Shown here: in pieces, positions 54,221-63,395 of the stretch
How positions within the stretch are numbered: the stretch's first letter is position 1
Layout of the letters: each line of letters starts with the position of its first letter
Assembly (NCBI GenBank): GCA_003116975.1
Contig: BGKB01000046.1
Location: 433,538-497,537, forward strand
From: Aurantiochytrium sp. KH105
Taxonomy: Eukaryota > Sar > Bigyra > Thraustochytrida > Thraustochytriidae
Direction: 5' to 3'
DNA length: 64,000 bases
Made by a program: the position numbers and the translations under genes
The notes under the pieces: generated by a model
The model's input: only the letters and a program-made list of their open reading frames with translations
What the model was told of the DNA's origin: nothing
The model's database searches: none

Positions 54221-56119
54221 ATGCCCAAGTCCACTGTGCAGTCCTCGCGCGTGAAATCAAGCGTGCTGTCCTCTACTGCCGGATCAACGACCGAATCGGG
54301 AGACATTCTAGGCAATCATGGCGCGAGCAAGAAACGCCAAGTGCTTGTCACCAAGATCAAGTCAGCAATTCTTGGCTTCGGAAACGCCGGCTTCATTGTC
54401 ATGACGTACATGTGTCTGCTTCGAGCGTTCGCATTCCAGGCAGGTTTCTTGGTGGAGAGCATGAGCACATCCGTCCAAATTGCCTTTACTGATGACCACC
54501 TCATCAATACGACCATGCCTAATATCGCTCTCCACGTGTACCGAGACGGTGGCAGTGCAGGAGGGCTTGCCTGGTTTCCGAGCAGCAGCGATGTGAACGT
54601 CATCGAGGTAGACTCTGGAATGAGTCACTTTGTTGGGGTGCGCACAAACGAAAGCATTACCTTTTTGGCGTCGCACGCCTGCGAAGGAAGCACTCTTGGC
54701 ACCGAGGGTATTCTCGCCTTTGTTTGCAATCTTCTGCCAGATGCCTCGACGCAAGGCTGCAGAGAGGTTTGTCTCGGGCTCAGCGACCCGTATTCTCATA
54801 CGGCATCCGATGCGCCTTCGGAAACCTCGTTCGAGATCCAGGAATTTTACCGTACAAAGAACAGCGTGGGTTTCGGAACGACATATACGACCGAACATGT
54901 GACTGCGATCAAGCATATTGAGGGTGACATTTACAATCTCGAGCTTGAGCTTCGCTCTGAACACAGGTCGAACGCACAAACAAAGTACTACGTTCCATGG
55001 CAAGATATTGTGACATGGTACTTGATGCTCAACATTTCCCTGAACGTCGCGGGGAGGCTCATGACATGCCCCGTCCTCTTAAATGGTGTGAAGATCCGTT
55101 CTTCTCGTGTTCTTGTCAAGGCTGATCTGGCTGGTGGTCTCTTCACATCTCCGGGACGCTCATTGTACATGTTTTTGTTCACGGTCATTTGTGGATGCCA
55201 AAACTATCTCTTTTTGGACGCGGCGCTCTATCCGCATTGGTTTGTATCACAATTTTGGGTCATTGCTGGCGTTGCCTCGACGGCAAGTGTTTCGCTCACG
55301 ATGCTTCTTTCCGGGACCGACTATCGCCTCTTTGCCACGGGGAGCATGTTGTTCGGTCTCGCCGCTGTCGCTCGATTGCTTACCATGTCGATGAGTCAAC
55401 AGAATGCGCAAAGCGAGATTCGTGGCCTCGGCCAGGTTCTCTCAATGAACTGTGAAATTTGGGAAGAAGGCAACTCGATGCCTCTCCAAGCGTTCGAATG
55501 CAACGTTGCCGACGGAATGGGCATGTCGGGATTGGAGATTTTCTACAAAGTCTTCTTTGAGCCTCTCGTGGTCCTTTTCTTCCTCATTGTAGCGCTCGAG
55601 TGTTTTGTTTTCATTTCGAGTACGATCAAAATGACACTGGTCAAATCGAAAAAGGTCAATCCAAGTGGCTCGCACATGAGCGGCTCCGGGACTTCTACAT
55701 CATCAAAGAAGTACCGCGTCAGTGCAGGCTCCACGATCCCGGGCGTATCGGACTACGACAAGACTGTTTTGCTCGGAAATCTCGGCAAGAGTGTGTTCTG
55801 TAGGACGTGGGCGAACCCAATCTGGACCATTTTGGGCAAGTTTACTCATGCGAGCACCTTTATTGAAGATGATCTGGTTCTGTACGGACCCCTTCTCCTC
55901 AAAATGAACTTTTTCCCAATTGTAGTCATCGCGGGACTTTTGGTCGGGAAGAAGAGGCTGGTTGAAATCATCATTCACTTCAAGGCGTACGTTGGCGTCC
56001 TCAGCGCCGATTCCAAGCTTCAGTCGCGCAAGGAGAATGGCAAGCAGATTTCTGAATATGTTGCTGAGTACGACTATGACAACATGCCCACACTCCTCAA
56101 CGGTGCTCCCTTGCAGTGA
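54221..56119 (+). CDS. Multi-pass membrane protein of unknown function
   Basis: The 632-residue product has a Ser/Thr-rich N-terminus, a membrane segment at about residues 48-70 and a large, probably lumenal or extracellular domain (about 75-262). That domain contains several Cys residues (ACEG, VCNLL, GCREVC) and Asn-x-Thr/Ser sites. A multi-pass region follows (segments near 263-285, 318-335, 342-362, 370-392, 450-475 and 560-585). Loops after about 500 are Ser/Lys-rich. The tail is charged and ends with a YDYDNMPTLL segment that could act as a sorting signal. This topology, one helix, an ectodomain and then a helix bundle, suits a receptor, sorting protein or channel, but no family is recognised. 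ATG 54221 is the first in frame. It is divergent from the LRR-Roco-TIR gene. Confidence 0.7.
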   Translation: MPKSTVQSSRVKSSVLSSTAGSTTESGDILGNHGASKKRQVLVTKIKSAILGFGNAGFIVMTYMCLLRAFAFQAGFLVESMSTSVQIAFTDDHLINTTMPNIALHVYRDGGSAGGLAWFPSSSDVNVIEVDSGMSHFVGVRTNESITFLASHACEGSTLGTEGILAFVCNLLPDASTQGCREVCLGLSDPYSHTASDAPSETSFEIQEFYRTKNSVGFGTTYTTEHVTAIKHIEGDIYNLELELRSEHRSNAQTKYYVPWQDIVTWYLMLNISLNVAGRLMTCPVLLNGVKIRSSRVLVKADLAGGLFTSPGRSLYMFLFTVICGCQNYLFLDAALYPHWFVSQFWVIAGVASTASVSLTMLLSGTDYRLFATGSMLFGLAAVARLLTMSMSQQNAQSEIRGLGQVLSMNCEIWEEGNSMPLQAFECNVADGMGMSGLEIFYKVFFEPLVVLFFLIVALECFVFISSTIKMTLVKSKKVNPSGSHMSGSGTSTSSKKYRVSAGSTIPGVSDYDKTVLLGNLGKSVFCRTWANPIWTILGKFTHASTFIEDDLVLYGPLLLKMNFFPIVVIAGLLVGKKRLVEIIIHFKAYVGVLSADSKLQSRKENGKQISEYVAEYDYDNMPTLLNGAPLQ

Positions 56120-56442
56120 GTGCTATACGCACTGTCACACGAGAATCTTATCCTTTTCTACCTCGCAAACAGACTGCACGCTAAATATTTTTTTTGCTAT
56201 GGGTTGTGGGGCCGCATCATGAAGCATATCAAAGCTCAAGGCGTGCGATTTGCCTTTTTGCTTGCGCGGTCACAAACAAACTATCATGATCTACCGCGAG
56301 GAGCATCACTTTCCAGACCGTTCATCTCACACGAGGAGATTTATGTGACTTATTGCAGCGCGCACAGGTCATGTTCAGGGCGGATACTTGTCCCCCTTCC
56401 CTCCTCGACCCTTCAACGAATGCCCAGATGAAGCGTCCCATA
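56120..56442. other. Convergent 3' spacer
   Basis: About 320 bp between the membrane-protein stop and the carnitine-acyltransferase stop. No coding sequence or repeat is evident; it holds both 3' UTRs. Confidence 0.6.
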
Positions 56443-58266
56443 TCACAATTTTGATGATGGGACGCCAGCCAGCGCAGCAATCTCACGAAGCGCTTGATCG
56501 ACATCGAGAGCGAACTGACGCGAGTCCGTCTCTGAACTTGCATGCTTGGACTCAATACAAAGTACCACGTCCTCTTTGCCGGGGATGTAACAAACGCCAT
56601 AGCCATTCGGCACGCCGCAGCCAAAGAGACCCCCAAATGGTCGCGTCACATAGGAATTGTTCGACGTCGAAAGCACAAAGCTGGTGGTCTGCGCAAAGAC
56701 AGGGTGCTCAAAGAGAGCCGGAGAAGCGCCCTGGAGTCGCAGACCCAAAAGATGACGATCGATCCCGCCTCCCTGCTGGCCCTGCTGAATGTAAGAAATA
56801 TGTGCGTCGCACGCCTTGCGCAGCAACTCTCCAGCCTCCGGCTTTCCACCGAGAGCAGCCTCAACGAAAGCCTCGCTCGCATTAGAGACCACTCTGCATG
56901 TCTCGGTGCGTCCCTTGAAATACTGAACCATGCCGATTGTTTCGTATGTGGGCGGAGGCAATGGAGACTGTGTCCGACGGCGCCATGCTAGTTGCATTGC
57001 CATCTGCACGGCCGCATCAGGGCTCAGGCGGGCTTCCTTCCACACACCGCGGCCGAGGCCTCGGCACTGATAAACGTGAACGTCAGAGTCGGCAATGGCG
57101 ATGTCAACCAGCCGCTCTGCCTCGCAAATGTCCGCTGCAAGAGCATCGTCCACGTGAAACTCCACGTGGTTGAATGAAAGCGCATTGCCTTGGGAATGGT
57201 CGACTCCAGATTCTGCCTCTGCTTCGGCGTAGGGGAGAGCATCGTTGAAGAACATGCCCAAAGGGACCGGCGCGTCAGCCCAGCTGTGCTCCACATTAAT
57301 GGAAGGGTTGCCGTCCTCTTTCACCTTGAGCTGGAACGATTTATCAAACCATGTCGTGCGGCCGTCTCCTACAAAGGTTGTCTTTGCGCAGTCGGAGTCT
57401 GTCTCGTCGATACCATCCTCGAGAGAGATGGCGAACACCGCTGATTCGACAACATGAAGAGCGCTGGCATTAACCTCATCACTGGTCATGCGGTTACGAA
57501 CGCGAGCCCAGTCCTTGCGAGGCAGCGCCGTAAGCACAGAGACGGGTTGGGGATCGGGTCCGCGGCTCGTAGCGTCCGCCTTGATTGCGGCAAAGGTTGC
57601 GCACAGATCGTCGAGGGCGACTACCTCGCGGCCCTGCAGAACGGGTACGGTGTACAGACGACGACCCGCGATGACGACCACGTGTTGAGACTCTTCCTCG
57701 GAATACTTGGCCTGATGATCTTCCTCGATGCCAGGGATGCGCGTGAGGGAAAACATGCGAGTGTACTGGTCCATGCACTGGACCTTATCGCCACGGGCCG
57801 TCTTTGCCGGATAGCTTCCCTCGAGCAGGGCAACGTGATTGAGCAGTGCGCCGCGAGTGATGGCAGCCGCGGAGAATGCCTGGTCCCACTGTTTCCGAGC
57901 ATCCCCAAAGAGGTACCCGGTCACATTGCTGTTGATGGGGAGCGCCACGTCCCACTTCATGTACGCATTGGAGGTCCAGAACCTGTCGAGCCAGTTTCGA
58001 TCTTGCTGAGCAATGTCTTCGAGCTTTCGCTGCGCGGCCAGCATGCTCTCGTCGCTTTTGGCTGCATCCACGAGCGCTCGCACCTCCTCGCGCTCCTCCT
58101 TCGTCTGCAAGAACGGCTCGGCGGTTGCCATGAACTTGTCGAGGGTTTCGTCGAGCTTGCCAAGCGGGAGGGCCGGCAGGCTGCCTTGCTGCGAGAATGT
58201 CGTCATGGCGCGGAGCGAGCTCGCGGCGCCGCGCATGCGCGTCTGCGCCAGCTTTCGCGCGAGCAT
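56443..58266 (-). CDS. Carnitine O-acyltransferase with mitochondrial leader and SKL terminus
   Basis: Carnitine acyltransferases move acyl groups between CoA and carnitine for transport between peroxisome, cytosol and mitochondrion. The 607-residue product matches the family in length. It has the catalytic histidine in NVEHSWADA (about H327), the CoA-binding GKGxxK-equivalent region, a VYQCRG/ETCR segment and the STS carnitine motif (FVLSTSNNSY). An N-terminal segment (about 1-25, MLARKLAQTRMRG, Arg-rich and free of acids) looks like a mitochondrial presequence, while the C-terminus is the canonical peroxisomal signal SKL. A second in-frame ATG at 58206 (Met21) would remove most of the leader. 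This arrangement resembles yeast CAT2, which is dual-targeted. Carnitine acetyltransferase is the likeliest activity. The frame continues upstream without an ATG. Confidence 0.9.
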   Translation of the reverse strand: MLARKLAQTRMRGAASSLRAMTTFSQQGSLPALPLGKLDETLDKFMATAEPFLQTKEEREEVRALVDAAKSDESMLAAQRKLEDIAQQDRNWLDRFWTSNAYMKWDVALPINSNVTGYLFGDARKQWDQAFSAAAITRGALLNHVALLEGSYPAKTARGDKVQCMDQYTRMFSLTRIPGIEEDHQAKYSEEESQHVVVIAGRRLYTVPVLQGREVVALDDLCATFAAIKADATSRGPDPQPVSVLTALPRKDWARVRNRMTSDEVNASALHVVESAVFAISLEDGIDETDSDCAKTTFVGDGRTTWFDKSFQLKVKEDGNPSINVEHSWADAPVPLGMFFNDALPYAEAEAESGVDHSQGNALSFNHVEFHVDDALAADICEAERLVDIAIADSDVHVYQCRGLGRGVWKEARLSPDAAVQMAMQLAWRRRTQSPLPPPTYETIGMVQYFKGRTETCRVVSNASEAFVEAALGGKPEAGELLRKACDAHISYIQQGQQGGGIDRHLLGLRLQGASPALFEHPVFAQTTSFVLSTSNNSYVTRPFGGLFGCGVPNGYGVCYIPGKEDVVLCIESKHASSETDSRQFALDVDQALREIAALAGVPSSKL

Positions 58267-58827
58267 GCTTGGGCTTTTGTCTGGAGGCGGACTACTCACG
58301 TTGCCTGCGCGAGCGTAAGGGCGGCACGGCGCGCTCAAGATCGGACCACGGGTGGGCCCTAATGTCCGGCGTCCAGTGTGGGCCCTGGCACATTGACATA
58401 CATGTCTGCACACACTTGTGGGAAAGCAGGCAAAAAAAAAAAAGTTGAGGGCGCAAACGGTGTGGCAGAGCAAAAAGAAAAGACATGGCAAAAGACCAAG
58501 GGAACAAGACAACCAGCTCAACCTAAATTGTGAACACAAACGTGTCCTCACCCGGGGAGGCTCGTCACATATGTGTGCGAAGGAAGGGCTCGGACGAGGA
58601 ACTTACATAAACAGGGCTCCTCGGATAGCCCGGCAGACAACAAGAAGAGAAAGAATCGTGGCGAACGCGAACCTTCAATGTATTATGATATACTGAGGCC
58701 AATCATGTGCGAATTTCAACACGTGTACCGGTGCGTGTGCGCGCGTCATGTCAATAACCTTTCGGAAAGTATCTTGGGGAAGAAGGCATGTCTTTTGTTT
58801 CGTTTTTTGTCTTCCTATTGCGTCGTG
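58267..58827. other. Spacer between MPS1 and carnitine-acyltransferase genes
   Basis: About 560 bp between tandem minus-strand genes. It should hold the 3' UTR of MPS1 and the promoter or leader of the acyltransferase. A short A-run occurs at about 58433-58442. No GCAAGT motif and no supported gene was seen. Confidence 0.55.
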
Positions 58828-61800
58828 TCATGGGCTTGTTGCGTCGAGCTCGTCGGCGCCAAGAAAATCCCAGGTCGTCCCAGATCGTACAATGGCCTCA
58901 ATGGTGTTGTCCTGAGAGGCTAAAACCTCGCGTTTCGCTTCGAGCCCCTTACGCAAGATGGCTGCAAGGTCCCCGCCCGGCTTTTCCGGTGTCGAGCCTT
59001 TGGGCCGCATGAAGCGAGCCGAGCCCGACTCTGCTACTGGTTTGAGCGCGGCGCGCCCACTTGCGATGGAAGCCTGTAGACTCGTAGGCAACATCGCGTT
59101 TGATGGCGGTCTCGAGGACCGAGCAGGAGGTGGCGTCGCGTGCGAGTCTCGCATCGAGCTTCCCGACCGGGCTGCCGCAGCCGCAGCCGCTGCAGCTGCT
59201 GCGGATGCTGCGAATCCAGGGTTCCGGCGACCGCTGCGATCCATGGCCCCACCGACTCCACCGGCAGCAGCAGCGGCAGCAGTAGAGAGTCCTGTGTTTT
59301 CGTCAAGATCGGCCGTGGACTCTTCTTTTACCTGGGGCATGTTGGGCGGCGAGAGTGACTTGCGGGGGCCACGATGCAAGTCTGTCACTCCACTAGAGTC
59401 AGCCGAGGGAGATGCATCACTTGAACCGGCTGAGTCCGTCGCAGCCATATCCTGCATGATGCTTCCCACGAGATTATCTACGATCTGATCAATGCGAGCT
59501 GGGTCCGAGGCCCGCACCTGTTCGATGCGAGCTGCGTTTTCGCAGACTTGATCCACAATGCGTTGCAGCTTTTGCCGCAAAATGTCAGCCTTGCCACTGA
59601 GCGCGCTTGTCTGCATGGACGCGGAAACTGCCAAGTGCGCGCTTGGATTAAGAAAGGGATGCGCAAGGAGCCCGCGACGGCCCGGCTTATCGACAATCGG
59701 CGCACGCTTGGCCGGATCAAAGCGCAAGCACTGCTTGATGGAGTCCACCATGTCTGGGTACGGGTGCTCGAGTTCTGGAAATGGGATCTCGTAATTCGGA
59801 TCGGAGATGCAGTGAATCTTCTGAATCAGCTTGTGATTGTGGAATGGCGTGTACCCGTAAACCAAGAGGTAGAGGATGCAGCCCATGGACCAAATGTCGC
59901 TCGCGCGGCCTTGCTTGAGCTTCATCCCTGGCGCTCCGATCTTTGGCCGCGATCCAGGCGTGCTGTTAATGTCGATAATTGATTCTGGGCTCATGAAATT
60001 GATGGTTCCGACCTGCGTGTCGCGCATAATGTTGGTGGTATCGTTTGAAATAGCCTTGGCAATGCCGAAGTCGATCAATTTTAGCTTGCCCTTGACAAAG
60101 AGAAAGTTCGCCGGCTTCAAATCACCGTGCACGATGCGCTCCTCGTGGATTGCGTGGACAGCCTGCAGCATGTTCATCCACACGAGACGAATGAAGTTGA
60201 CAGAAAGATTACCGACCATACCTGGCTCTTCGGCACGAGCTTCCTTGCGCTGTTGCTGCAACATCAGATTCAGGTCAACTTCGCCGTGCTCCATCACCAC
60301 GTAGATGACCTTACGCGCGTGGTCAATCTCTGAGTCAATGAGCGTAATGATATGCGGATTGCCACGCAAGCGCTCCAGGAGGGAAATCTCGTTCTTGAAG
60401 CTGCTCAGCGCAGACGGCTCGGCGCGCGTGAGCTTGATCCGCTTGAGTGCATAAATCTGCGGCTCGTCCTCGCCGATTGCAAGAACTTTGAAAACCTTGC
60501 TCGTACCACCGCGTCCAATGACCGCAAGGCGCAGGTACGGTTTGCCGTTCACCATAAAGAGGTTCTTGCTCGAGAACATGGAATCGTGAAAGCCCTGCGC
60601 TTCCACTGGCAAGCTCTCACGTCGAAGGTTTGATGAATGTGCGGCTGCCCCTGCAGACAGAACTCCAGTCGTTGTCGCCGTAAGGTCCTTCATCATCCCG
60701 CTTTCGTAGCCTGAGTGGGTCCGCCGCAAGACAATCGTCGGCTTGTCGGACGAGCTCGACGACCTTGACGCTTTCGGCTTTGAAACCGGGCCGCCATCTC
60801 CAGCAAGCGGCATCGTTTGCGTCGGTTCATCGTCACCATTGCCAGTCGTACTGCCGTCACCGCTCACGTCCGCGTCTTGGTCTCTGTCCTCAGCAGACCC
60901 ATGATCTCGCGTCGAAGCAGGCAGACTCGGCTTCCAATTCTTAATGTAGCTAAGGTCACCAATCCGTCCTGTGAGAGGGGCCCCATTGCTCTTTGCATTC
61001 GTGTCATTAGACGCGGCAGAAGCTCCTTTGACATCCTCGTGGGCTGCACCGAGTCCATTCGACGAGGGGGCTGTTGTTGCCTGTGAAGATGCTGCAGACG
61101 CGTCCTCTTTGGAAGTATCGTCGCCGTCGTTGAGGACAACACGCTGAGCGCGTCCGATTTTTGTAAGCTTGGTCTGCGGTTTGCGCAGACCACCCCGCTT
61201 GGCCGTAGCGCTGCTCCGCAGACCCCCCGGCCGCAAGCTCGAACCGCGCCCGAGTACAACCGTCGGTTCTGCAGTCATCCGCGATGAGGAACTCGCCGAT
61301 GCTGACTTTGCCGCGCCGCCAGAAGCCAATGAGCTGGCTGATGGCACCGCGGCGGCTACGTTGTCTCGAGGTCGAGAGGACGATTCTCCAGTTCGCAACT
61401 GGTTTGTCACGTCGCTCGCTTGAAAAGAGATGGTTTCGTCCGCGTCGGCGGCGGTTTGGTGCTTTGCGATCCATGCCTTGAGTAGTTCTGCTCGCTCGGC
61501 GGCGTCAATGACCTTGTTCTTAATTGCAAGGTCGATGACTTGCCGCGCGTTTTCAGCAGCTTGGCTTCGAATCTCGAAGCCTGCCCACTGTTCGTAGAAC
61601 TCCTTGTAGAATCTAGCAATGCCAAGTGTAGCCATGCGCTCAAAGACGAGACGAGCGCACTTGCTTGTACTTGTTCGCTCAACAAACCTGGCAAGGCCTA
61701 CCCAGGCGCGGAGTTTCAGGTATGCAGCTGCATCAAGATCTGCGGTGTCTTGCTCCATTTGTTTGAGCTGCGCCTGCGTGCTTGCCTCGGGGGCCATTTG

Positions 61801-62052
61801 AACCAGCTGTGCTGCATCGAAGCGATACCATTCCTCAAAGGCGGCGTCGGGGCTGCCTTTTTGCAGAGCCGCGTCTACGAGGGCTTGCCGCACCTTGGAA
61901 GCGGCCTGGATTTCGATTTGCCTTTCGTTTTCGAATTTGCTCGGGTCAAAGATGAGCTTGCGACGATCTGCGCTCCGTTTCGAACGCACGCTCGACGCGC
62001 CGCCGCTCTTGGCCCCCAGCGGGGCAAGGTTTTCCTTGTCGGGCACGACCAT
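58828..62052 (-). CDS. MPS1: MPS1/TTK dual-specificity checkpoint kinase
   Basis: MPS1 activates the spindle assembly checkpoint at kinetochores. The 1074-residue product has an N-terminal helical TPR-like region (about 60-195, ending in an AERAELLKAWIAKH helix), like the TPR domain that targets MPS1. A long disordered linker follows. The kinase domain lies at about 500-800: a Gly loop (IGRGGTSKVF), VAIK-type lysine in YALKRIKL, MEHGEVDLNLML hinge region, HGDLKPANFL catalytic loop (HRD replaced by HGD, as human TTK has HSD), DFG in LIDFGIAK, and QVGTINFMSPESI activation segment, all typical of MPS1. The C-terminal tail is low-complexity with a poly-Ala run (CAG/GCA repeats near 59170-59200). 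ATG 62052, single exon. An inverted GCAAGTTG pair lies about 500 bp upstream. Confidence 0.92.
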   Translation of the reverse strand: MVVPDKENLAPLGAKSGGASSVRSKRSADRRKLIFDPSKFENERQIEIQAASKVRQALVDAALQKGSPDAAFEEWYRFDAAQLVQMAPEASTQAQLKQMEQDTADLDAAAYLKLRAWVGLARFVERTSTSKCARLVFERMATLGIARFYKEFYEQWAGFEIRSQAAENARQVIDLAIKNKVIDAAERAELLKAWIAKHQTAADADETISFQASDVTNQLRTGESSSRPRDNVAAAVPSASSLASGGAAKSASASSSSRMTAEPTVVLGRGSSLRPGGLRSSATAKRGGLRKPQTKLTKIGRAQRVVLNDGDDTSKEDASAASSQATTAPSSNGLGAAHEDVKGASAASNDTNAKSNGAPLTGRIGDLSYIKNWKPSLPASTRDHGSAEDRDQDADVSGDGSTTGNGDDEPTQTMPLAGDGGPVSKPKASRSSSSSDKPTIVLRRTHSGYESGMMKDLTATTTGVLSAGAAAHSSNLRRESLPVEAQGFHDSMFSSKNLFMVNGKPYLRLAVIGRGGTSKVFKVLAIGEDEPQIYALKRIKLTRAEPSALSSFKNEISLLERLRGNPHIITLIDSEIDHARKVIYVVMEHGEVDLNLMLQQQRKEARAEEPGMVGNLSVNFIRLVWMNMLQAVHAIHEERIVHGDLKPANFLFVKGKLKLIDFGIAKAISNDTTNIMRDTQVGTINFMSPESIIDINSTPGSRPKIGAPGMKLKQGRASDIWSMGCILYLLVYGYTPFHNHKLIQKIHCISDPNYEIPFPELEHPYPDMVDSIKQCLRFDPAKRAPIVDKPGRRGLLAHPFLNPSAHLAVSASMQTSALSGKADILRQKLQRIVDQVCENAARIEQVRASDPARIDQIVDNLVGSIMQDMAATDSAGSSDASPSADSSGVTDLHRGPRKSLSPPNMPQVKEESTADLDENTGLSTAAAAAAGGVGGAMDRSGRRNPGFAASAAAAAAAAAAARSGSSMRDSHATPPPARSSRPPSNAMLPTSLQASIASGRAALKPVAESGSARFMRPKGSTPEKPGGDLAAILRKGLEAKREVLASQDNTIEAIVRSGTTWDFLGADELDATSP

Positions 62053-62858
62053 GGAGGCCGAGCAAGCGAGAGCAAGCGAAAGAAAGCCCCAGACGTTGCT
62101 TGCCGGGCGCCTCGTTCGAGAGCCTCTTCCTTGCTCGTCTCACGCGGCGCGACGCAGCGCGGGGATTGCGTCGCCTCGCCTCGCGCAGCCCTCTTCACCC
62201 TCGGCGTCGCCCGGGCTTTCCTGTCCGTGCCAGGCCAGCGGGCCCTCGCTGCTCAGGTGGGTCTGCAAGTGCAGGCGCAGCCGTCTGTTGCAGTTGCGCG
62301 CTCTCGAGTCCGTGGATGGCGAAATGTGGAAAACCGCCGCGACCCGCCTTTTGTTCGCCCTTGTCTTGTTCGAGTTAGTTTTTCCTCGCTCGCTTGCACG
62401 CACGCACTGGCGGGCACGCACTGGCGCGCACGCGAACGGACCCGTGCCACGCCCCGTCGGCTGCAGCGAGGAGAGGGCTTGCGCGAGTTCTCTGGACCTG
62501 CTGCACAAGCGCCTTGTGCCGCGCCGCCGCGCGGAGCAGGTCGCAAGGCGCCGCAAGTTGGAGTTCTGCAACTTGCTTGCTCTGTTTCCTGTTTTTTTGC
62601 CCTTGGTGCCCCTCTCGTTCTAACTTCCATCGCAAGAGACAGCAGGTAGCAACGATTACAAGCCAAGGGAGCGAGAGCATTCTGATGCCCGCGTAGACGT
62701 GATGAACACACGTCGCGAGAGTGGGAAGGGAAGATGTAGGCCTACGCCTAGGCCTCGGCCAGAAGATGTGAAACGAAGATTCATTGCGTTCGTGTCGTCG
62801 GAACGTCGAGAGAAAGGTGACAATGGTATGGTTAGAATGCAGCAGTGACACGAATGAA
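62053..62858. other. Spacer upstream of MPS1
   Basis: About 800 bp between tandem minus-strand genes. It contains a GCAC-rich part near 62400 and the inverted GCAAGTTG repeat at 62553-62576. Several overlapping frames are GC-bias artefacts. No gene is supported. Confidence 0.55.
62553..62576. promoter_or_regulatory. Inverted GCAAGTTG repeat upstream of MPS1
   Basis: GCAAGTTG is followed after 8 bp by its reverse complement CAACTTGC. It resembles two opposed copies of the GCAAGT core found upstream of other genes in the window, here as a close inverted pair about 500-524 bp from the MPS1 ATG. It could be a palindromic binding site; this is inferred. Confidence 0.4.
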
Positions 62859-63395
62859 TTATTTATGGTTTGGGTGCTCACGCGGACGAGTAAAAGAACG
62901 CGCAAAAACCTCAAAGTCCTCGATCCCGAGCACAAGGTCCACAAACCAGAGATTAATGTCCTCTTCGAAGAGAGCACAATACTTGCCGTCAAGACTGTCC
63001 CGACATTCTTGCATAAATTCACGTCGAGAGGCACCATGTTCACCAAGGAAGACTTCGAGCATCTTTTCTGCAGCCCGGACAAACTCCTCGTGCGCCTCAG
63101 TCTGCTCCAGCGAATACTCTTGCGATGACACTGTTGCTGCAGCTGCAGATGATGATGCTGTTGATTCTGATGGCCATGCTTGCGCATGGGCAGCGCAAAT
63201 ATCATGTTGCAACGCATCGAGTTGCGGCGCTAACTCCTGGCTTGCACGGTACAGCAATGTCCACGAGGAGGAGGACGACCCTGTTGAAGAAGAATACGAT
63301 GATGACGATAGTTTAAACGGCGGTGAAGAAGAGGCTTCTTTGCTCTCTTGCTCGTGCTGCCGCCATTCGCCGTGAAGGTCGACTTTTGACTCCAT
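62859..63395 (-). CDS. BART-domain protein (CFAP36/ARL2BP-like)
   Basis: The 178-residue product has the core of a BART domain, which in ARL2BP and CFAP36 binds ARL2/ARL3 GTPases and is linked to cilia. The segment EAHEEFVRAAEKMLEVFL followed by HGASRREFMQEC matches the family's HQEFKELVEKLLESYL and GISEEQFMEAC helices. A C-terminal helix LGIEDFEVFARSF corresponds to LAAEDFSAFRAMM. The first helix (about 45-75) is separated from the rest by an Ala/Ser insert. The N-terminus is Ser-rich. ATG 63395 is chosen because its context is good and the domain begins soon after. An in-frame ATG at 63665 would add 90 basic, low-complexity residues, and the upstream frame begins at a non-ATG. The assignment is by eye and needs a profile search. 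Confidence 0.55.
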   Translation of the reverse strand: MESKVDLHGEWRQHEQESKEASSSPPFKLSSSSYSSSTGSSSSSWTLLYRASQELAPQLDALQHDICAAHAQAWPSESTASSSAAAATVSSQEYSLEQTEAHEEFVRAAEKMLEVFLGEHGASRREFMQECRDSLDGKYCALFEEDINLWFVDLVLGIEDFEVFARSFTRPREHPNHK

